Part shown: in pieces, positions 9,423-18,378 of the stretch
How positions within the stretch are numbered: position 1 is the stretch's first letter
Layout: every line of letters starts with the position of its first letter
NCBI GenBank assembly: GCA_052143575.1
Contig: JBKQSP010000033.1
Span: 1 to 64,000 of the forward strand
From: JAKACA01 sp052143575
GTDB taxonomy: Bacteria > Actinomycetota > Acidimicrobiia > Acidimicrobiales > Bog-793
Length of the DNA: 64,000 nt
Direction: 5' to 3'
Position numbers and translations under genes: made by a program
Notes under the pieces: model-generated
The model's input: only the letters and a program-made list of their open reading frames with translations
Database searches by the model: none
What the model was told of the DNA's origin: nothing

Positions 9423-12400
9423 GTGATCTCGATGCGGAGGGTCAGTCTGGGGAGCGGGTTCCGCTACCTGATGGATTCGGTGGCCGTCGGTGACGGCACG
9501 CCCGAACGCCCCGACACCCTGGCCGCCTACTACGCGGCGTCGGGCACCCCACCCGGGGTGTTTCTCGGCTCCGGTCTCGCCGGTCTGGCCGATGGAGAAG
9601 GAGTGGAGAAGGGGTCGGTCGTGACCGAGGAGCATCTCTACAACATGCTCGGTCTGTGCTGTGACCCGGTCACCCGCGAACCGGTCGGCCGCTGCCCGAA
9701 CGCGAGCTCGAAGCTGGCCCCGGTGGCGGGTTTCGATCTCAGCTTCAGTCCCTCCAAGTCAGTCTCTGTGGCCTGGGCGCTAGCCGATAAAGAGACCCGA
9801 CAGGTGATCTACGACTGTCATCGCCAAGCAGTCGACTTCGTCCTTTCCTACGCGGAGCGCGAGGTGTTCCACTCCCGCTCGGGGACGAACGGCATCGTCA
9901 CCGAGGACATCGACGGGGTCATCGCGGCGAGCTTCACGCACTTCGACTCGCGGGCGGGCGACCCTCAGCTGCACGATCACGTCATCATCTGGAACCGGGC
10001 GCGCTCGAGCTCAGACGGACGCTGGAGGACCCTCGACAGCTGGGCGATCTTCCAGTCCCGCTCCGCCCTTTCCTCCATGCACCAGGGGGTGTTGTCGGAC
10101 CTACTCACGGAGCAGCTGGGAGTGGGGTGGGAGGCCCGGGACCGTCGTCACTCGGAGCGCGCCCGTTTCGAGATCACCGGTGTGCCCGAGAGCCTGATGG
10201 CCGACTTCTCACAGCGCGTCGAGCAGATCGAGGCCTCCAAAGACGACCTGATCGAGGCCTTCGTCGCCGGTCACGGCCGACGCCCGACGGGCGTTGAGAT
10301 CGTGCGGCTTCGTCAGCAGGCGACCATCGCCACCCGACCCGCCAAGAACCATCGCAGCCTGGCCGAGATGACCGAACACTGGCGCCGGCGCGCCGGCAAC
10401 CTCGACGACGGTTGCGCCGAAGGAGCGTGGGTGGCATCGCTCCGGGACCGCAACGATCTCCCCCTACTGGCGGCCGGCGACCTGGCGGAGCCGATTCTCG
10501 ATGACGCCGCCCGGGCTGTTGTCGCGGCGGTGGCGGAGCGGCGTGCCACCTACCGGCGCGACAACCTCCTCGACGAGGCCCACCGTCTCCTCCACGGTGT
10601 CCGTTTCGCCAGCCCCGACGACCGCGTGACGGTCGCGGAACACATCACCGAACTCGCCATCGACGCCTCCTTGGCCCTCACCCCGCCGGTGTTGCACCAC
10701 ACACCCGAGCGGTATCTCCGCCCCGACGGATCGTCGCGGCTGGCGCCCCGCAGCCATCGCATCTACACGACCGAGACCTTGCTCGATGCCGAGGCCCGTC
10801 TCCTCGAGACCGCACAACGAAGCGGTGGACCGACGGTCGCGACCCCCACCGTCGCCGCCATCACCGAGCGCAACCTCCCCGGACGGAACCATCGCCTCTC
10901 GGTCGACCAGGCCGTCGCCGTGGAGAAGATCGCCACTTCCAACCGGTGGATCGACGTCTTGGTGGGACCGGCCGGGACCGGCAAGTCCACCACCCTGGCG
11001 GGCCTCCGAGCGGTCTGGGAAGCCGAGCACGGGCCCGGGTCGGTCATCGGTCTGGCGCCGTCCGCCGCAGCCGCCGAGGTCCTCGCCGGCGAGCTCGGCG
11101 TCGACACCGACAACACCGCCAAGTGGCTCACCGAGTATCGCAAGCTTCCCAAGCGCACCGCCGAACGCCAGCAAATCGCAGCCATCCTCGCCGGCCGCCC
11201 CCACTCGGCCAACGCCCAGCAGCTCCGTGAACGGATGCAGTCGTTGGACGCCGAGATCGCCCGATGGCGCCTGCAGCCCGGTCAGTTGTTGATCATCGAC
11301 GAGGCCGGCCTGGCGGGGACCTTCGCCCTTGACGAGCTCGTCAGGGATGCAGTCGACGCCGGGGCGAAGGTCCTTCTTTCGGGCGACTGGGCTCAGCTGT
11401 CGGCCGTGGACGCCGGTGGGATGTTCGGGCTTGTCGCCCGCGACGACACCACCTCGGCGGCCGAGCTGGGAGAAGTCCATCGGTTCAGCTCGGAGTGGGA
11501 ACGGACCGCCAGCATCGAGCTCCGCCACGGCAACGATCGCGCCCTCGATGCCTATGAGTCCCACGACCGGATCACCGGTGGCACCCGCGAGGAGCTGCTC
11601 GAAGCCGTCTACACAGCATGGAAGCACGACATCGACGCCGGCACGTCGAGTCTCATGATCGCCCCCGACACTGCCACAGTGAGCGAGCTGAACCGCCGTG
11701 CCCGCGCCGACCGTGTCGCCGCCGGAGACGTCGCCGAGCACGGCGTGAATGCCGCAGCCGGGCAGACGGTCGGCGTCGGCGACCAGGTCGTCACCCGTCG
11801 CAACGACCGCCGCCTCGCCACCGGAGCCGGCTGGGTCAAGAACGGCGACCGCTGGGTGGTCACTGCCACCGATGACGACGGCAGCATGACCGTGCGGCGC
11901 GCCGGCGGACACGGCGTCGTCGTTCTGCCGGCGCACTACGTGGCCGAACACGTCGAGCTTGCTTACGCGACCACGGCGCATCGTTCCCAAGGCCGCACCG
12001 TCGGGACCGCCCACGCGCTCGTGTCGCCGAGCACGACGCGAGAAGTCCTCTACGTCGCCGCCACCCGAGGGCGCGACGCGAATCGCCTCTACGTCGACAC
12101 CGCCTACGACCCTGACCCGCAAACCAGCCACGATCACGCCGACGACCCTCGAACGACCCGAGAGGTGCTGGCCAGGGTGCTCGCCAACACGGGAGCTGAG
12201 TCATCCGCCCACGAGACTCTCCGCCGAGCACAGGGCGAGTTCGAGAGCTGGGCGAGCCTGCACGCCGAGTACCAGACCATCGCCCAGGCCGCCCAAGCCG
12301 AGCGCTGGAACACGCTTCTCGAGCACTCTGGGCTGACAGACCAGCAGCTCCAACAGGTTCGCTCAAGCGGTGCCCACGGGCCGCTCCTCACTGCGTTCCG

Positions 12401-12980
12401 AGACGCCGACTCCCGGGGCCTCGACCTCGAGTCCTCCCTGCCGCGGCTCGTCCGGACCCGCACCTTTGCTGACACCGACGACCCCGCCTCTGTCCTTCAC
12501 GAACGTGTCGAACGGTGGATTCATGCCAGTGGTAGCCGCCGCCAGCCACGCAGCAACCTCATTGCCGGGCTCATGCCAAGAGCTCTCGGAGTCACCGATC
12601 CCGATTTCGCCCGGGCTCTCAACGAACGCGACAAAGGGCTTGAGGGCCGCGCCCGACTGCTCGCCGAAAAGGCGGTGATCGATCGGCCCGGGTGGCTCCG
12701 TCAGCTCGGCTCCCCACCGGTCGATCCCAGGCTGCAAGCGCAGTGGGTGCGGGCCATCTCGACGGTCGCCGCCTACCGCGAACGCTGGAACATCACCGCC
12801 GCCGACCAAGCCCTCGAACCCCCGGGCCGGATTGATGATCTCGATCGGGCAAAGCAGCGCCAACGGGCGCTCGCTGCCGCCAAACAAGCACGTCGGCTGT
12901 CCTCGACCACGCCACGCCGTCACGACACGGGGCTGGCCGTCAGCGCGCCGACTGCGAGCCGCGAAGGGATCGACCTCTGA
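9423..12980 (+). CDS. MobF-family relaxase/helicase (TraA/TrwC-like)
   Basis: A 1,185-residue conjugative relaxase that would nick oriT, stay bound to the 5' end and unwind the strand. Starts at GTG 9423 (or ATG 9432) behind a GAGGAGGA stretch. The N-terminal TrwC domain carries a Tyr pair (AYYAAS, residues 35-40) and the HUH metal site FTHFDSRAGDPQLHDHVI (171-188). The C-terminal RecD-like helicase has Walker A GPAGTGKST (near 516), Walker B LLIIDEAG (near 622) and the TAHRSQGRT motif (near 850). The length is normal for MobF proteins and no lesion is seen. The HTH gene begins two bases after its stop. Confidence 0.92.
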   Translation: MISMRRVSLGSGFRYLMDSVAVGDGTPERPDTLAAYYAASGTPPGVFLGSGLAGLADGEGVEKGSVVTEEHLYNMLGLCCDPVTREPVGRCPNASSKLAPVAGFDLSFSPSKSVSVAWALADKETRQVIYDCHRQAVDFVLSYAEREVFHSRSGTNGIVTEDIDGVIAASFTHFDSRAGDPQLHDHVIIWNRARSSSDGRWRTLDSWAIFQSRSALSSMHQGVLSDLLTEQLGVGWEARDRRHSERARFEITGVPESLMADFSQRVEQIEASKDDLIEAFVAGHGRRPTGVEIVRLRQQATIATRPAKNHRSLAEMTEHWRRRAGNLDDGCAEGAWVASLRDRNDLPLLAAGDLAEPILDDAARAVVAAVAERRATYRRDNLLDEAHRLLHGVRFASPDDRVTVAEHITELAIDASLALTPPVLHHTPERYLRPDGSSRLAPRSHRIYTTETLLDAEARLLETAQRSGGPTVATPTVAAITERNLPGRNHRLSVDQAVAVEKIATSNRWIDVLVGPAGTGKSTTLAGLRAVWEAEHGPGSVIGLAPSAAAAEVLAGELGVDTDNTAKWLTEYRKLPKRTAERQQIAAILAGRPHSANAQQLRERMQSLDAEIARWRLQPGQLLIIDEAGLAGTFALDELVRDAVDAGAKVLLSGDWAQLSAVDAGGMFGLVARDDTTSAAELGEVHRFSSEWERTASIELRHGNDRALDAYESHDRITGGTREELLEAVYTAWKHDIDAGTSSLMIAPDTATVSELNRRARADRVAAGDVAEHGVNAAAGQTVGVGDQVVTRRNDRRLATGAGWVKNGDRWVVTATDDDGSMTVRRAGGHGVVVLPAHYVAEHVELAYATTAHRSQGRTVGTAHALVSPSTTREVLYVAATRGRDANRLYVDTAYDPDPQTSHDHADDPRTTREVLARVLANTGAESSAHETLRRAQGEFESWASLHAEYQTIAQAAQAERWNTLLEHSGLTDQQLQQVRSSGAHGPLLTAFRDADSRGLDLESSLPRLVRTRTFADTDDPASVLHERVERWIHASGSRRQPRSNLIAGLMPRALGVTDPDFARALNERDKGLEGRARLLAEKAVIDRPGWLRQLGSPPVDPRLQAQWVRAISTVAAYRERWNITAADQALEPPGRIDDLDRAKQRQRALAAAKQARRLSSTTPRRHDTGLAVSAPTASREGIDL

Positions 12981-12981
12981 C

Positions 12982-13476
12982 GTGAGCGACCGATACGGAG
13001 AGGAAAGACGACGACGGCGTCAGCCAGTTGGACACGGTGACGCAGTGAACCAGGTTGCGCCTTCATTGCCCCACGGGATCGATCCGCCACCATTGCACCC
13101 CGTCGCGGGCGCGGCCATCACGCCGGCGGTCGTCAGCATCGAAGGGCTGATCGAGGCCGCCGTCGAGCGGGCGATCCGCCGCGGTCTCGGGCCCTACCTG
13201 CACCGTCTCAGCGCCTGCGAGCCGGCCGTCTACACCGTCGCCCAGAGCGCCGAGGTCCTGCAGGTCTCCGAGGACACAATCGGCCGGATGGTGCGGCGAG
13301 GAGTACTTCCACGGGTCCCGCACGTCGGCGGCAAGGTGCTCATCCCCAAGCGTGCGCTCCATCGTCTCATCGAGGGATCAGAGCTCGCTTACACCGCCCC
13401 GGCCGCCGAGGACGCCACGGCGGCGGAGGCCGGCGATCCCCGGAGCAGCCGGTCCATCAGGTCAGCCGCCTCGTGA
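12982..13476 (+). CDS. Excisionase-like helix-turn-helix protein (MerR/HTH_17 type)
   Basis: The product is about 164 residues. The C-terminal half contains a winged-helix excisionase domain: YTVAQSAEVLQVSEDTIGRM, then HVGGKVLIPKRALHRLI. The GTG at 12982 lies immediately behind the relaxase stop, favouring coupling; later GTG codons near 13045 are possible. The N terminus is Arg-rich and poorly defined. The 3' end overlaps the convergent integrase gene by 88 bases. Likely a recombination directionality factor or copy-control regulator for the element; the role is inferred from neighbours. Confidence 0.7.
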   Translation: MSDRYGEERRRRRQPVGHGDAVNQVAPSLPHGIDPPPLHPVAGAAITPAVVSIEGLIEAAVERAIRRGLGPYLHRLSACEPAVYTVAQSAEVLQVSEDTIGRMVRRGVLPRVPHVGGKVLIPKRALHRLIEGSELAYTAPAAEDATAAEAGDPRSSRSIRSAAS

Positions 13477-14603
13477 TCCGATCCGGGGATGTAGTGACGG
13501 TACGTGCCCAAGATGTTGGCTTCGGTGCAGCCGAGGCGCTCGGCCACGACTGAGATGGGGACGCCGGCCATGAGCATCTGGCTCGCCGCCGTGTGCCGGA
13601 GGTCATGGAGCCGCATGCGGGCGACGCCGGCCCGGGCGCTGTAGCGCAGCCAGGCGTGCGATGGCCACGGAAGGCTCCAGTGCGAGACGCCGTCGTCGGA
13701 GAAGACGAACGACTCTGGCCCGAAGGGCACTCCTATCTTCCTAGCGCGTTCCTCCGCCCGGACGGCGTGGGCGGCCAGCATCTGCTTGGTGTCCGGCCCG
13801 AGGGTGACCGGGTACGAGCGGTCCGCCTTCGTTCCCTTTTCGACCGTCCCACACTCGGCCTCGGCGATCGAGCGCGAGAAGGTGATGGTTGCCCGCTCGA
13901 GGTCGACGTCACCCCAGCGCAGGGCAACGAGCGTGCCGCGGCGGGCACCGACGGTCGCAGCCAGCTGGATGAACGTGGCGAACTCCGGAGTCGCGACATC
14001 CTGGACGGCGCGTACGTCGGTCATCGACGGGACGTCGAGCTGGCGGGACTTCACCCGGGGAGGGTCCGCCGCCAGCGCTGGATTGGCGCTCACCAATCGC
14101 TTTCTGACTGCCCAGTTGAACATCGTCCGGATCTGGCCGTGACAGCGAAGGATGACCGACGGTGACAGTCCGGTCTCCTGTTCGAGGCTCCGGTAGAGAC
14201 GGTCGAGGTGCACGCCACTCACCTGCTCGGCATGCCAAGGGCCGATGACGGGAAGGATGTGGTGGCGAAAGTTGTCAGCCACCGTCTTGGCGGTTTTCGG
14301 AGACCAGCCGATCCAGTCCCCGCTTCGGGGATCCTGCCGAGGACGGTTTGCCTCCTGCCAGGCGGCGGCGATCTCGGCGACCGATGGGCCCCGACCAGGC
14401 GTGTCCCGAGCGTCGGGATAGCGTCCCGACTCGACGGCCGCAATCAGCTCGGCGAGGCGAGCATCGGCGAGCTTGGCTCCCGCTCTGTTGTTGGCGGCGG
14501 GGACGGTCTCGTAGATGGTGCGGCGCCGGCCCGTAAGCGGATCGAAGCCGTTGGCAACCGCCAACCGCCAAGCGCCTTCCTTGAACCGTTTGTGACCTCG
14601 CAT
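13389..14603 (-). CDS. Tyrosine-recombinase integrase
   Basis: Catalyses site-specific integration and excision of the element. The 404-residue product has an N-terminal Arm-type region, a SAM-like core-binding domain (about 75-170), and a catalytic domain with the Arg box (GARRGTLVALRW), the HLRH-equivalent LHDLRHTAAS, and a C-terminal GTYRHYIPG with the nucleophilic Tyr. ATG 14603 (MRGHKRFKEG) is preferred since it starts at the conserved N-terminal segment; a TTG at 14645 is an alternative. It starts 90 bases from the 3' end of tRNA-Glu, which is probably its attachment target. Confidence 0.92.
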   Translation of the reverse strand: MRGHKRFKEGAWRLAVANGFDPLTGRRRTIYETVPAANNRAGAKLADARLAELIAAVESGRYPDARDTPGRGPSVAEIAAAWQEANRPRQDPRSGDWIGWSPKTAKTVADNFRHHILPVIGPWHAEQVSGVHLDRLYRSLEQETGLSPSVILRCHGQIRTMFNWAVRKRLVSANPALAADPPRVKSRQLDVPSMTDVRAVQDVATPEFATFIQLAATVGARRGTLVALRWGDVDLERATITFSRSIAEAECGTVEKGTKADRSYPVTLGPDTKQMLAAHAVRAEERARKIGVPFGPESFVFSDDGVSHWSLPWPSHAWLRYSARAGVARMRLHDLRHTAASQMLMAGVPISVVAERLGCTEANILGTYRHYIPGSDHEAADLMDRLLRGSPASAAVASSAAGAV

Positions 14604-14693
14604 GGTCCCACTATGTTGGCGGGATTGTTGGCGGAGGTCAAGCACCTCTGCGGAGGATTTCGTGAAAGACTATCTGAGCTGGACTTATATGAG

Positions 14694-14713
14694 CACCCCC
14701 AACGGGATTCGAA
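14694..14713. other. Candidate attachment site within the tRNA-Glu 3' end
   Basis: The last ~20 bases of the tRNA gene (acceptor strand plus T-arm end) face the integrase, the usual crossover segment for tRNA-targeting integrases. No second copy was found in the window, so the assignment rests on position only. Confidence 0.35.
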
Positions 14714-14766
14714 CCCGTGCTACCACCTTGAAAGGGTGGCGTCCTAGGCCGCTAGACGATGGGGGC
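14694..14766 (-). tRNA. tRNA-Glu (anticodon UUC)
   Basis: Read on the minus strand, the 73 bases fold as a full cloverleaf: acceptor GCCCCCA/TGGGGGT with a G1-U72 wobble, anticodon stem CCACC/GGTGG with loop CTTTCAA giving anticodon TTC, and T-arm ACGGG-TTCGAAT-CCCGT. CCA is not encoded. The gene is intact despite the neighbouring integrase, as expected when an element restores the 3' end. Confidence 0.95.
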
Positions 14767-14871
14767 AATCGCCGGGGAGAGCCACCGGCAGGACCGGTCG
14801 AGGTTACCAGCGGGCGGGCAGAGGCTCGCTCGGCACAGCTCGCCCGTCCGGATGCCTGATCGAGGGCCGTC

Positions 14872-16302
14872 TCACGACGACAGCAGCCACTCGGTCCCTT
14901 CGGCGGCGTCCCGCACCTCCACCCCGAGCGCCTCGAGGCGCTGACGGATCCAGTCCGCCTCCTCGAAGCGCCGCTCCGCCCGCGCCCGGCTGCGCAGCTC
15001 GAGCATGGTCTCGATGAAGGGCCCCACCACGCCGCGCGGGTCACGCACACCGGCCTCGCCAGCGCGGCCCAGCTCGACGACGAGGGAGCGCAGGCTCGCC
15101 CGTGCCCGGTCCATGGCGTCACCGAAGGGGATGTCCGTCGACCATTCCGTGATTTGAGCCTCCAACTCGAGCACCTCGCCGACGGCGCCCTGCACGTCCC
15201 GACGGGCGAGGGCGGCGGCAAAACCGCCCTCGCGTTCCCGCACCAGGCCGATGAGCGGGGAGTCCGTGAAGGCCCCGGCGATCGGTGCCGCGCCCGGCGC
15301 CGCTGTGGCGGCGGCGCCACGGGCTGGGCGCTCGGACGCCTCCCCGGTATCGGCGCCGGCGCCGGCCGGCTCGCCGGTGCGGCGCCTGACGGCGCCGCTA
15401 CCACCACTTGCCAGCTCCATCGCTACCTGCGGGAATTCGTCGATCTTCACGATCGCACCGGCGGGGAACGTGCTCGCCCGCCCCGCAGCCCTCACCGTGA
15501 CGACGCCGAGCCCCGTGATGCTGGCGACGCCCTCGTCCAGGTCGAAGGTGACGGCCGTGTGCTCGTCGACACCGAGCACGAAGACCCCGGGAGGAAGCTG
15601 CGTCTCGAGGTAGGAGAGGCGCCGTTCCCCGAGATAGCAAAAACGTGTGTCGTGTGTGCCGCCCTCGGCGTTGTTGTAGTGAGGGATCACCGCCGCCCGG
15701 ATGCCGAACGACGACATCAAGTCGAGTCCGGCCAGCCAATACGGGTCCGCTCCGACCTTGTAGATCTCGTAGACCGGCACCGTGCTCACGCCGAGGGTGA
15801 GGGCTGCGGCCGACGAGAACGTGAGCCCGCCGCCGTGGGCGAGCATCTCGTTCAACAAGGAGGGGACGACGGTCGAGGTCCATTTTCGCAAGGCGTAACT
15901 GGGGCTGCCGGGCCCTGTGAAGACGTAACGGGCGCCGCGCACCGCCGACACGAGGCGCTCCTCGGCGAAGGAGTCTCCTGCCGTGGCGGACCACATCGTC
16001 CCCTCGGAGACGGGCGCGATGGCCGACACACCCGCCACGTCGATCTCGGCATGCAGGCTCTCCGCGAAGTAGCGGCGGATTCGCTCGCAGAGCTCGGGAG
16101 CGTTTTCTTGAAAGGCAAAGGGCGTATCGAGCAGAACCGTCGGCACAGGGGGCGGCCCCAGGCGCTCGAGCATCGCCCGGTGCACCTTGACCATCGTCGG
16201 GGCGATCTCACCCGATCCCATGATCGTGAGGAGGCGGGGCGTCCCTGCCCGACCCGAGCGGGCCGCGCCGGCGGGCGCGGCGCCGGCGGCCGAACCGCTC
16301 AT
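14872..16302 (-). CDS. S51/cyanophycinase-like domain fused to a CysS C-terminal (DALR-like) domain
   Basis: A 476-residue protein starting at ATG 16302, whose ATGA overlaps the DUF2017 stop. Residues ~20-315 resemble class-I glutamine-amidotransferase-like S51 peptidases: MGSGEIAPTMVKVHR, FTGPGSPSYAL, GGLTFSSAAALTLG (candidate Ser nucleophile) and FVLGVDEHTAV. After an Ala/Gly-rich linker, the last ~110 residues resemble the helical C-terminal region of cysteinyl-tRNA synthetase (RRFEEADWIRQRLEALGVEV, then a D-x-x-x-GTEW end). No aminoacylation core is present. The combined function is unknown; co-transcription with DUF2017 and clpS hints at a link to proteolysis or peptide handling. Confidence 0.75.
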   Translation of the reverse strand: MSGSAAGAAPAGAARSGRAGTPRLLTIMGSGEIAPTMVKVHRAMLERLGPPPVPTVLLDTPFAFQENAPELCERIRRYFAESLHAEIDVAGVSAIAPVSEGTMWSATAGDSFAEERLVSAVRGARYVFTGPGSPSYALRKWTSTVVPSLLNEMLAHGGGLTFSSAAALTLGVSTVPVYEIYKVGADPYWLAGLDLMSSFGIRAAVIPHYNNAEGGTHDTRFCYLGERRLSYLETQLPPGVFVLGVDEHTAVTFDLDEGVASITGLGVVTVRAAGRASTFPAGAIVKIDEFPQVAMELASGGSGAVRRRTGEPAGAGADTGEASERPARGAAATAAPGAAPIAGAFTDSPLIGLVREREGGFAAALARRDVQGAVGEVLELEAQITEWSTDIPFGDAMDRARASLRSLVVELGRAGEAGVRDPRGVVGPFIETMLELRSRARAERRFEEADWIRQRLEALGVEVRDAAEGTEWLLSS

Positions 16303-16970
16303 GGCCCTTCTGTCGGCTGCGGCGTACCGTCCCAGCGAAGACCACCGAGTGGCTCGCCCCAGGGGTCGTCGGGCACGGAGTCGTCGGCCCCTGGGATCGG
16401 CTCGGGCAGCCATCCGGTGAGGAAGTCCACGAGCTCGGTCTGGAGACCGGAGAGGTAGTAGTAGTAGAGCATCTGCTGCGGCATCCCCGCCCTGGGCGGC
16501 TCGGTGCCCTCGTCGACTCCGAGGATCGTGCCGAGCACGAGGCGGATGTCGTTGAGCGCCGTCATCCACTCCTGGATCTGCTCGGCGTCGAGCCGCTTCG
16601 CCGTCGCGGTCGACGACAGCGTCTGGAGCGCCCGCCGGTGGTGCTCGAGGAGCGCCGGTCGCACCGTTCCGACGTAGGCGCGCTCGGCATCGTCGTCACG
16701 CGTGTAGGCCGGTGGGAACAACCTCCGCAAGGAGGGCGGGACGGCGGCGGCGCCCTCGACCGCCGGAAAGGCCGGTACAGCGTCGGCGGCCAGTGCCGCG
16801 GCCTCCTCGACGACCGAGTCGCCACCGTCGCCGTCGTCGGCAGCGGCGAGCGCACCGAGGACGTCGTCGATCTCGCGGGGCAGATTGGCAAGGAGAGCTC
16901 GCTCCGGCGAGCTCAGCCGCAGCACGCAGCCGCCGGGGTCGTCTCGATTCGGGAGTATTCGCTTCCTCAC
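16299..16970 (-). CDS. DUF2017 family protein
   Basis: A 223-residue product from GTG 16970, whose GTGA overlaps the clpS stop. It is the conserved actinobacterial partner usually found beside clpS. Visible features are an RLSSPERALLANLPREID segment, a central helix-rich region and a C-terminal MLYYYYLSGLQTELVDFL stretch. No catalytic motif is seen and the biochemical role is unknown. The open frame extends far upstream inside clpS and ctaA, but only the GTG at 16970 gives a protein starting at the family N terminus. Confidence 0.85.
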   Translation of the reverse strand: MRKRILPNRDDPGGCVLRLSSPERALLANLPREIDDVLGALAAADDGDGGDSVVEEAAALAADAVPAFPAVEGAAAVPPSLRRLFPPAYTRDDDAERAYVGTVRPALLEHHRRALQTLSSTATAKRLDAEQIQEWMTALNDIRLVLGTILGVDEGTEPPRAGMPQQMLYYYYLSGLQTELVDFLTGWLPEPIPGADDSVPDDPWGEPLGGLRWDGTPQPTEGP

Positions 16971-17278
16971 GTGCTTCGCTCCATCGTGGCCCACAGCCCG
17001 TGCTGGTGCAGCCGAGTGACGTCCATCTCGGCCCGCTCCCTCGGCCCGCTCGCTACGACTGCTCGGCCCTTGTAGTGAACGTCGAGCATGAGCTTGTGCG
17101 CTTTCGACTTCGAGTAGCCGAAGAGCTTCTGGAAGACGAAGGTCACGTACGTCATGAGATTGATGGGATCGTTCCAGACGATCACGAGCCAGGGGCGATC
17201 GACGTCGAGTGACTCGTCGGTAATCGGGCGTTCGACCTCGACGGGGGCCGCTGCCGGCCCGGGCGCCATGCTCGTCAC
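16967..17278 (-). CDS. clpS: ATP-dependent Clp protease adaptor ClpS
   Basis: ClpS delivers N-degron substrates to the ClpAP/ClpCP protease in the cytoplasm. The 103-residue product has the signature VIVWNDPINLMTYVTFVF, with the N-D pair that contacts the substrate N terminus, and the LMLDVHYKGRAVV segment. The start is GTG 17278, overlapping the ctaA stop (GTGA); an ATG lies three codons in. It sits between ctaA and DUF2017 in a compact run of overlapping genes. Confidence 0.93.
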   Translation of the reverse strand: MTSMAPGPAAAPVEVERPITDESLDVDRPWLVIVWNDPINLMTYVTFVFQKLFGYSKSKAHKLMLDVHYKGRAVVASGPRERAEMDVTRLHQHGLWATMERST

Positions 17279-18303
17279 GTCGCGCTCGCCACGACAGGTC
17301 GGCCGCTCGACGTCGTGTCGCCGGCGTCGGAGCCGTCACCGGTGGCGGCGTGTGCTCGGCGGGGATGTTCGTGCAGCGAGAGATAGAAACCCACCGCTGC
17401 CAGCCACAACATCGTCACCCCGAGGATGTGGAACTCGACCACCCAGGGGGAGTCGTGCAGGAAGAACTGCACGTATCCGAGCGCTCCCTGTACGACGAGC
17501 AGCTCGAACAGCCATCTCAGGTGCCGTTGCACATCGGTGGGGACGCCGGGGCGGCGGAAGGCGAAGAGGGACGCCAGCGTCAACCCGATCAGGAAGATCG
17601 CCACATCGCTGTGCGCCTCGGCGACGTCCCTGAAGGCGATCGGGATGCGTTGGATCGGTTGGCCGGGCGAGCCCGGTGCTCCGGCATGAGGGCCGGCGCC
17701 GGCTACCACGGTGCCGATGCAGCACACGAGTCCGAGCACGACCACGAGGACGCGCCCCAGCCAGCGGAGCTCGGTCGACACGACGGGAGTGAAACGCGTC
17801 GCTTCCTGCTCAGGACCGATTCCGCTCTGGTGGTAGAAGACGACGGCGTCGGCCAGCACGACGATCGTCAGCAGGAAATGGCAGGCGACCAGGTACGGGT
17901 TCAGCTTGAAGAGCACGACGAGACCGCCGAGCACGATCTGGGCGACGACTCCGGCGGCGAGGCCGCCACCGAGCCAGCAGAGGTCGCGCCGCCTCGGCGA
18001 GCGGGCAAAGGCCACCAGGAGGGCCAGCGCCGAGACAATCGTCACGGCCACCGTGACGAGCCGGTTCATGAATTCGACCATTGGGTGGAACGAGACGTGC
18101 GCCGTCAGCTGGTGCTGGTAGCACGAGGGCCAATCCGGGCAGCCGAGACCGGAGCCGGTGAGGCGGACGGCCCCACCCGTGATCATCAACAGGACGTAGC
18201 AGATCACCGAGGCGAGGGCGACCTTGCGCACGACCGATGGCGAGACGGCAAAACGGGACGCGGCGTTGCCGACTGCGGACCGGACGTCAGAAGAAGGTCC
18301 CAC
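17275..18303 (-). CDS. ctaA: Heme A synthase (COX15/CtaA)
   Basis: Oxidises heme O to heme A in the membrane for the aa3 oxidase. The product of about 342 residues has eight predicted helices. It shows the extracellular Cys pair GCPDWPSC and four likely heme-ligand His residues (FHPMVEFMNR, ACHFLLT, EAHSDVAIF, VEFHILG). GTG 18303 is preferred because longer versions would run into the divergent ctaB start at 18379. The 75-base gap between the two heme genes must hold both promoters. Confidence 0.93.
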   Translation of the reverse strand: MGPSSDVRSAVGNAASRFAVSPSVVRKVALASVICYVLLMITGGAVRLTGSGLGCPDWPSCYQHQLTAHVSFHPMVEFMNRLVTVAVTIVSALALLVAFARSPRRRDLCWLGGGLAAGVVAQIVLGGLVVLFKLNPYLVACHFLLTIVVLADAVVFYHQSGIGPEQEATRFTPVVSTELRWLGRVLVVVLGLVCCIGTVVAGAGPHAGAPGSPGQPIQRIPIAFRDVAEAHSDVAIFLIGLTLASLFAFRRPGVPTDVQRHLRWLFELLVVQGALGYVQFFLHDSPWVVEFHILGVTMLWLAAVGFYLSLHEHPRRAHAATGDGSDAGDTTSSGRPVVASAT

Positions 18304-18378
18304 CTCGCCCGATGGTACGCGAAGTCGCGCTCGCAACGAATTCGGCGCGCCTGCCGGACTCGGCCATAGGATGGCAGC

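Larger units (their letters stand above)
8322..14713. mobile_element. Integrative mobilizable element, tRNA-Glu end (left limit not found)
   Basis: A MobF relaxase, an excisionase-like HTH gene and a tyrosine integrase lie in sequence and abut the 3' end of tRNA-Glu, the standard arrangement of elements inserted in tRNA genes. The backbone resumes just right of the tRNA. I looked for a second copy of the tRNA 3' end to the left and found none in the window, so the left boundary could lie outside and the Rhs island may belong to the same element. No replication or conjugation-channel genes sit between relaxase and integrase, suggesting a mobilizable rather than self-transmissible element. Confidence 0.55.

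Noticed and set aside
10464..12137. 557-codon minus-strand frame opposite the relaxase
   Set aside because: Lies entirely within a well-supported MobF gene and has the composition of an antisense shadow.
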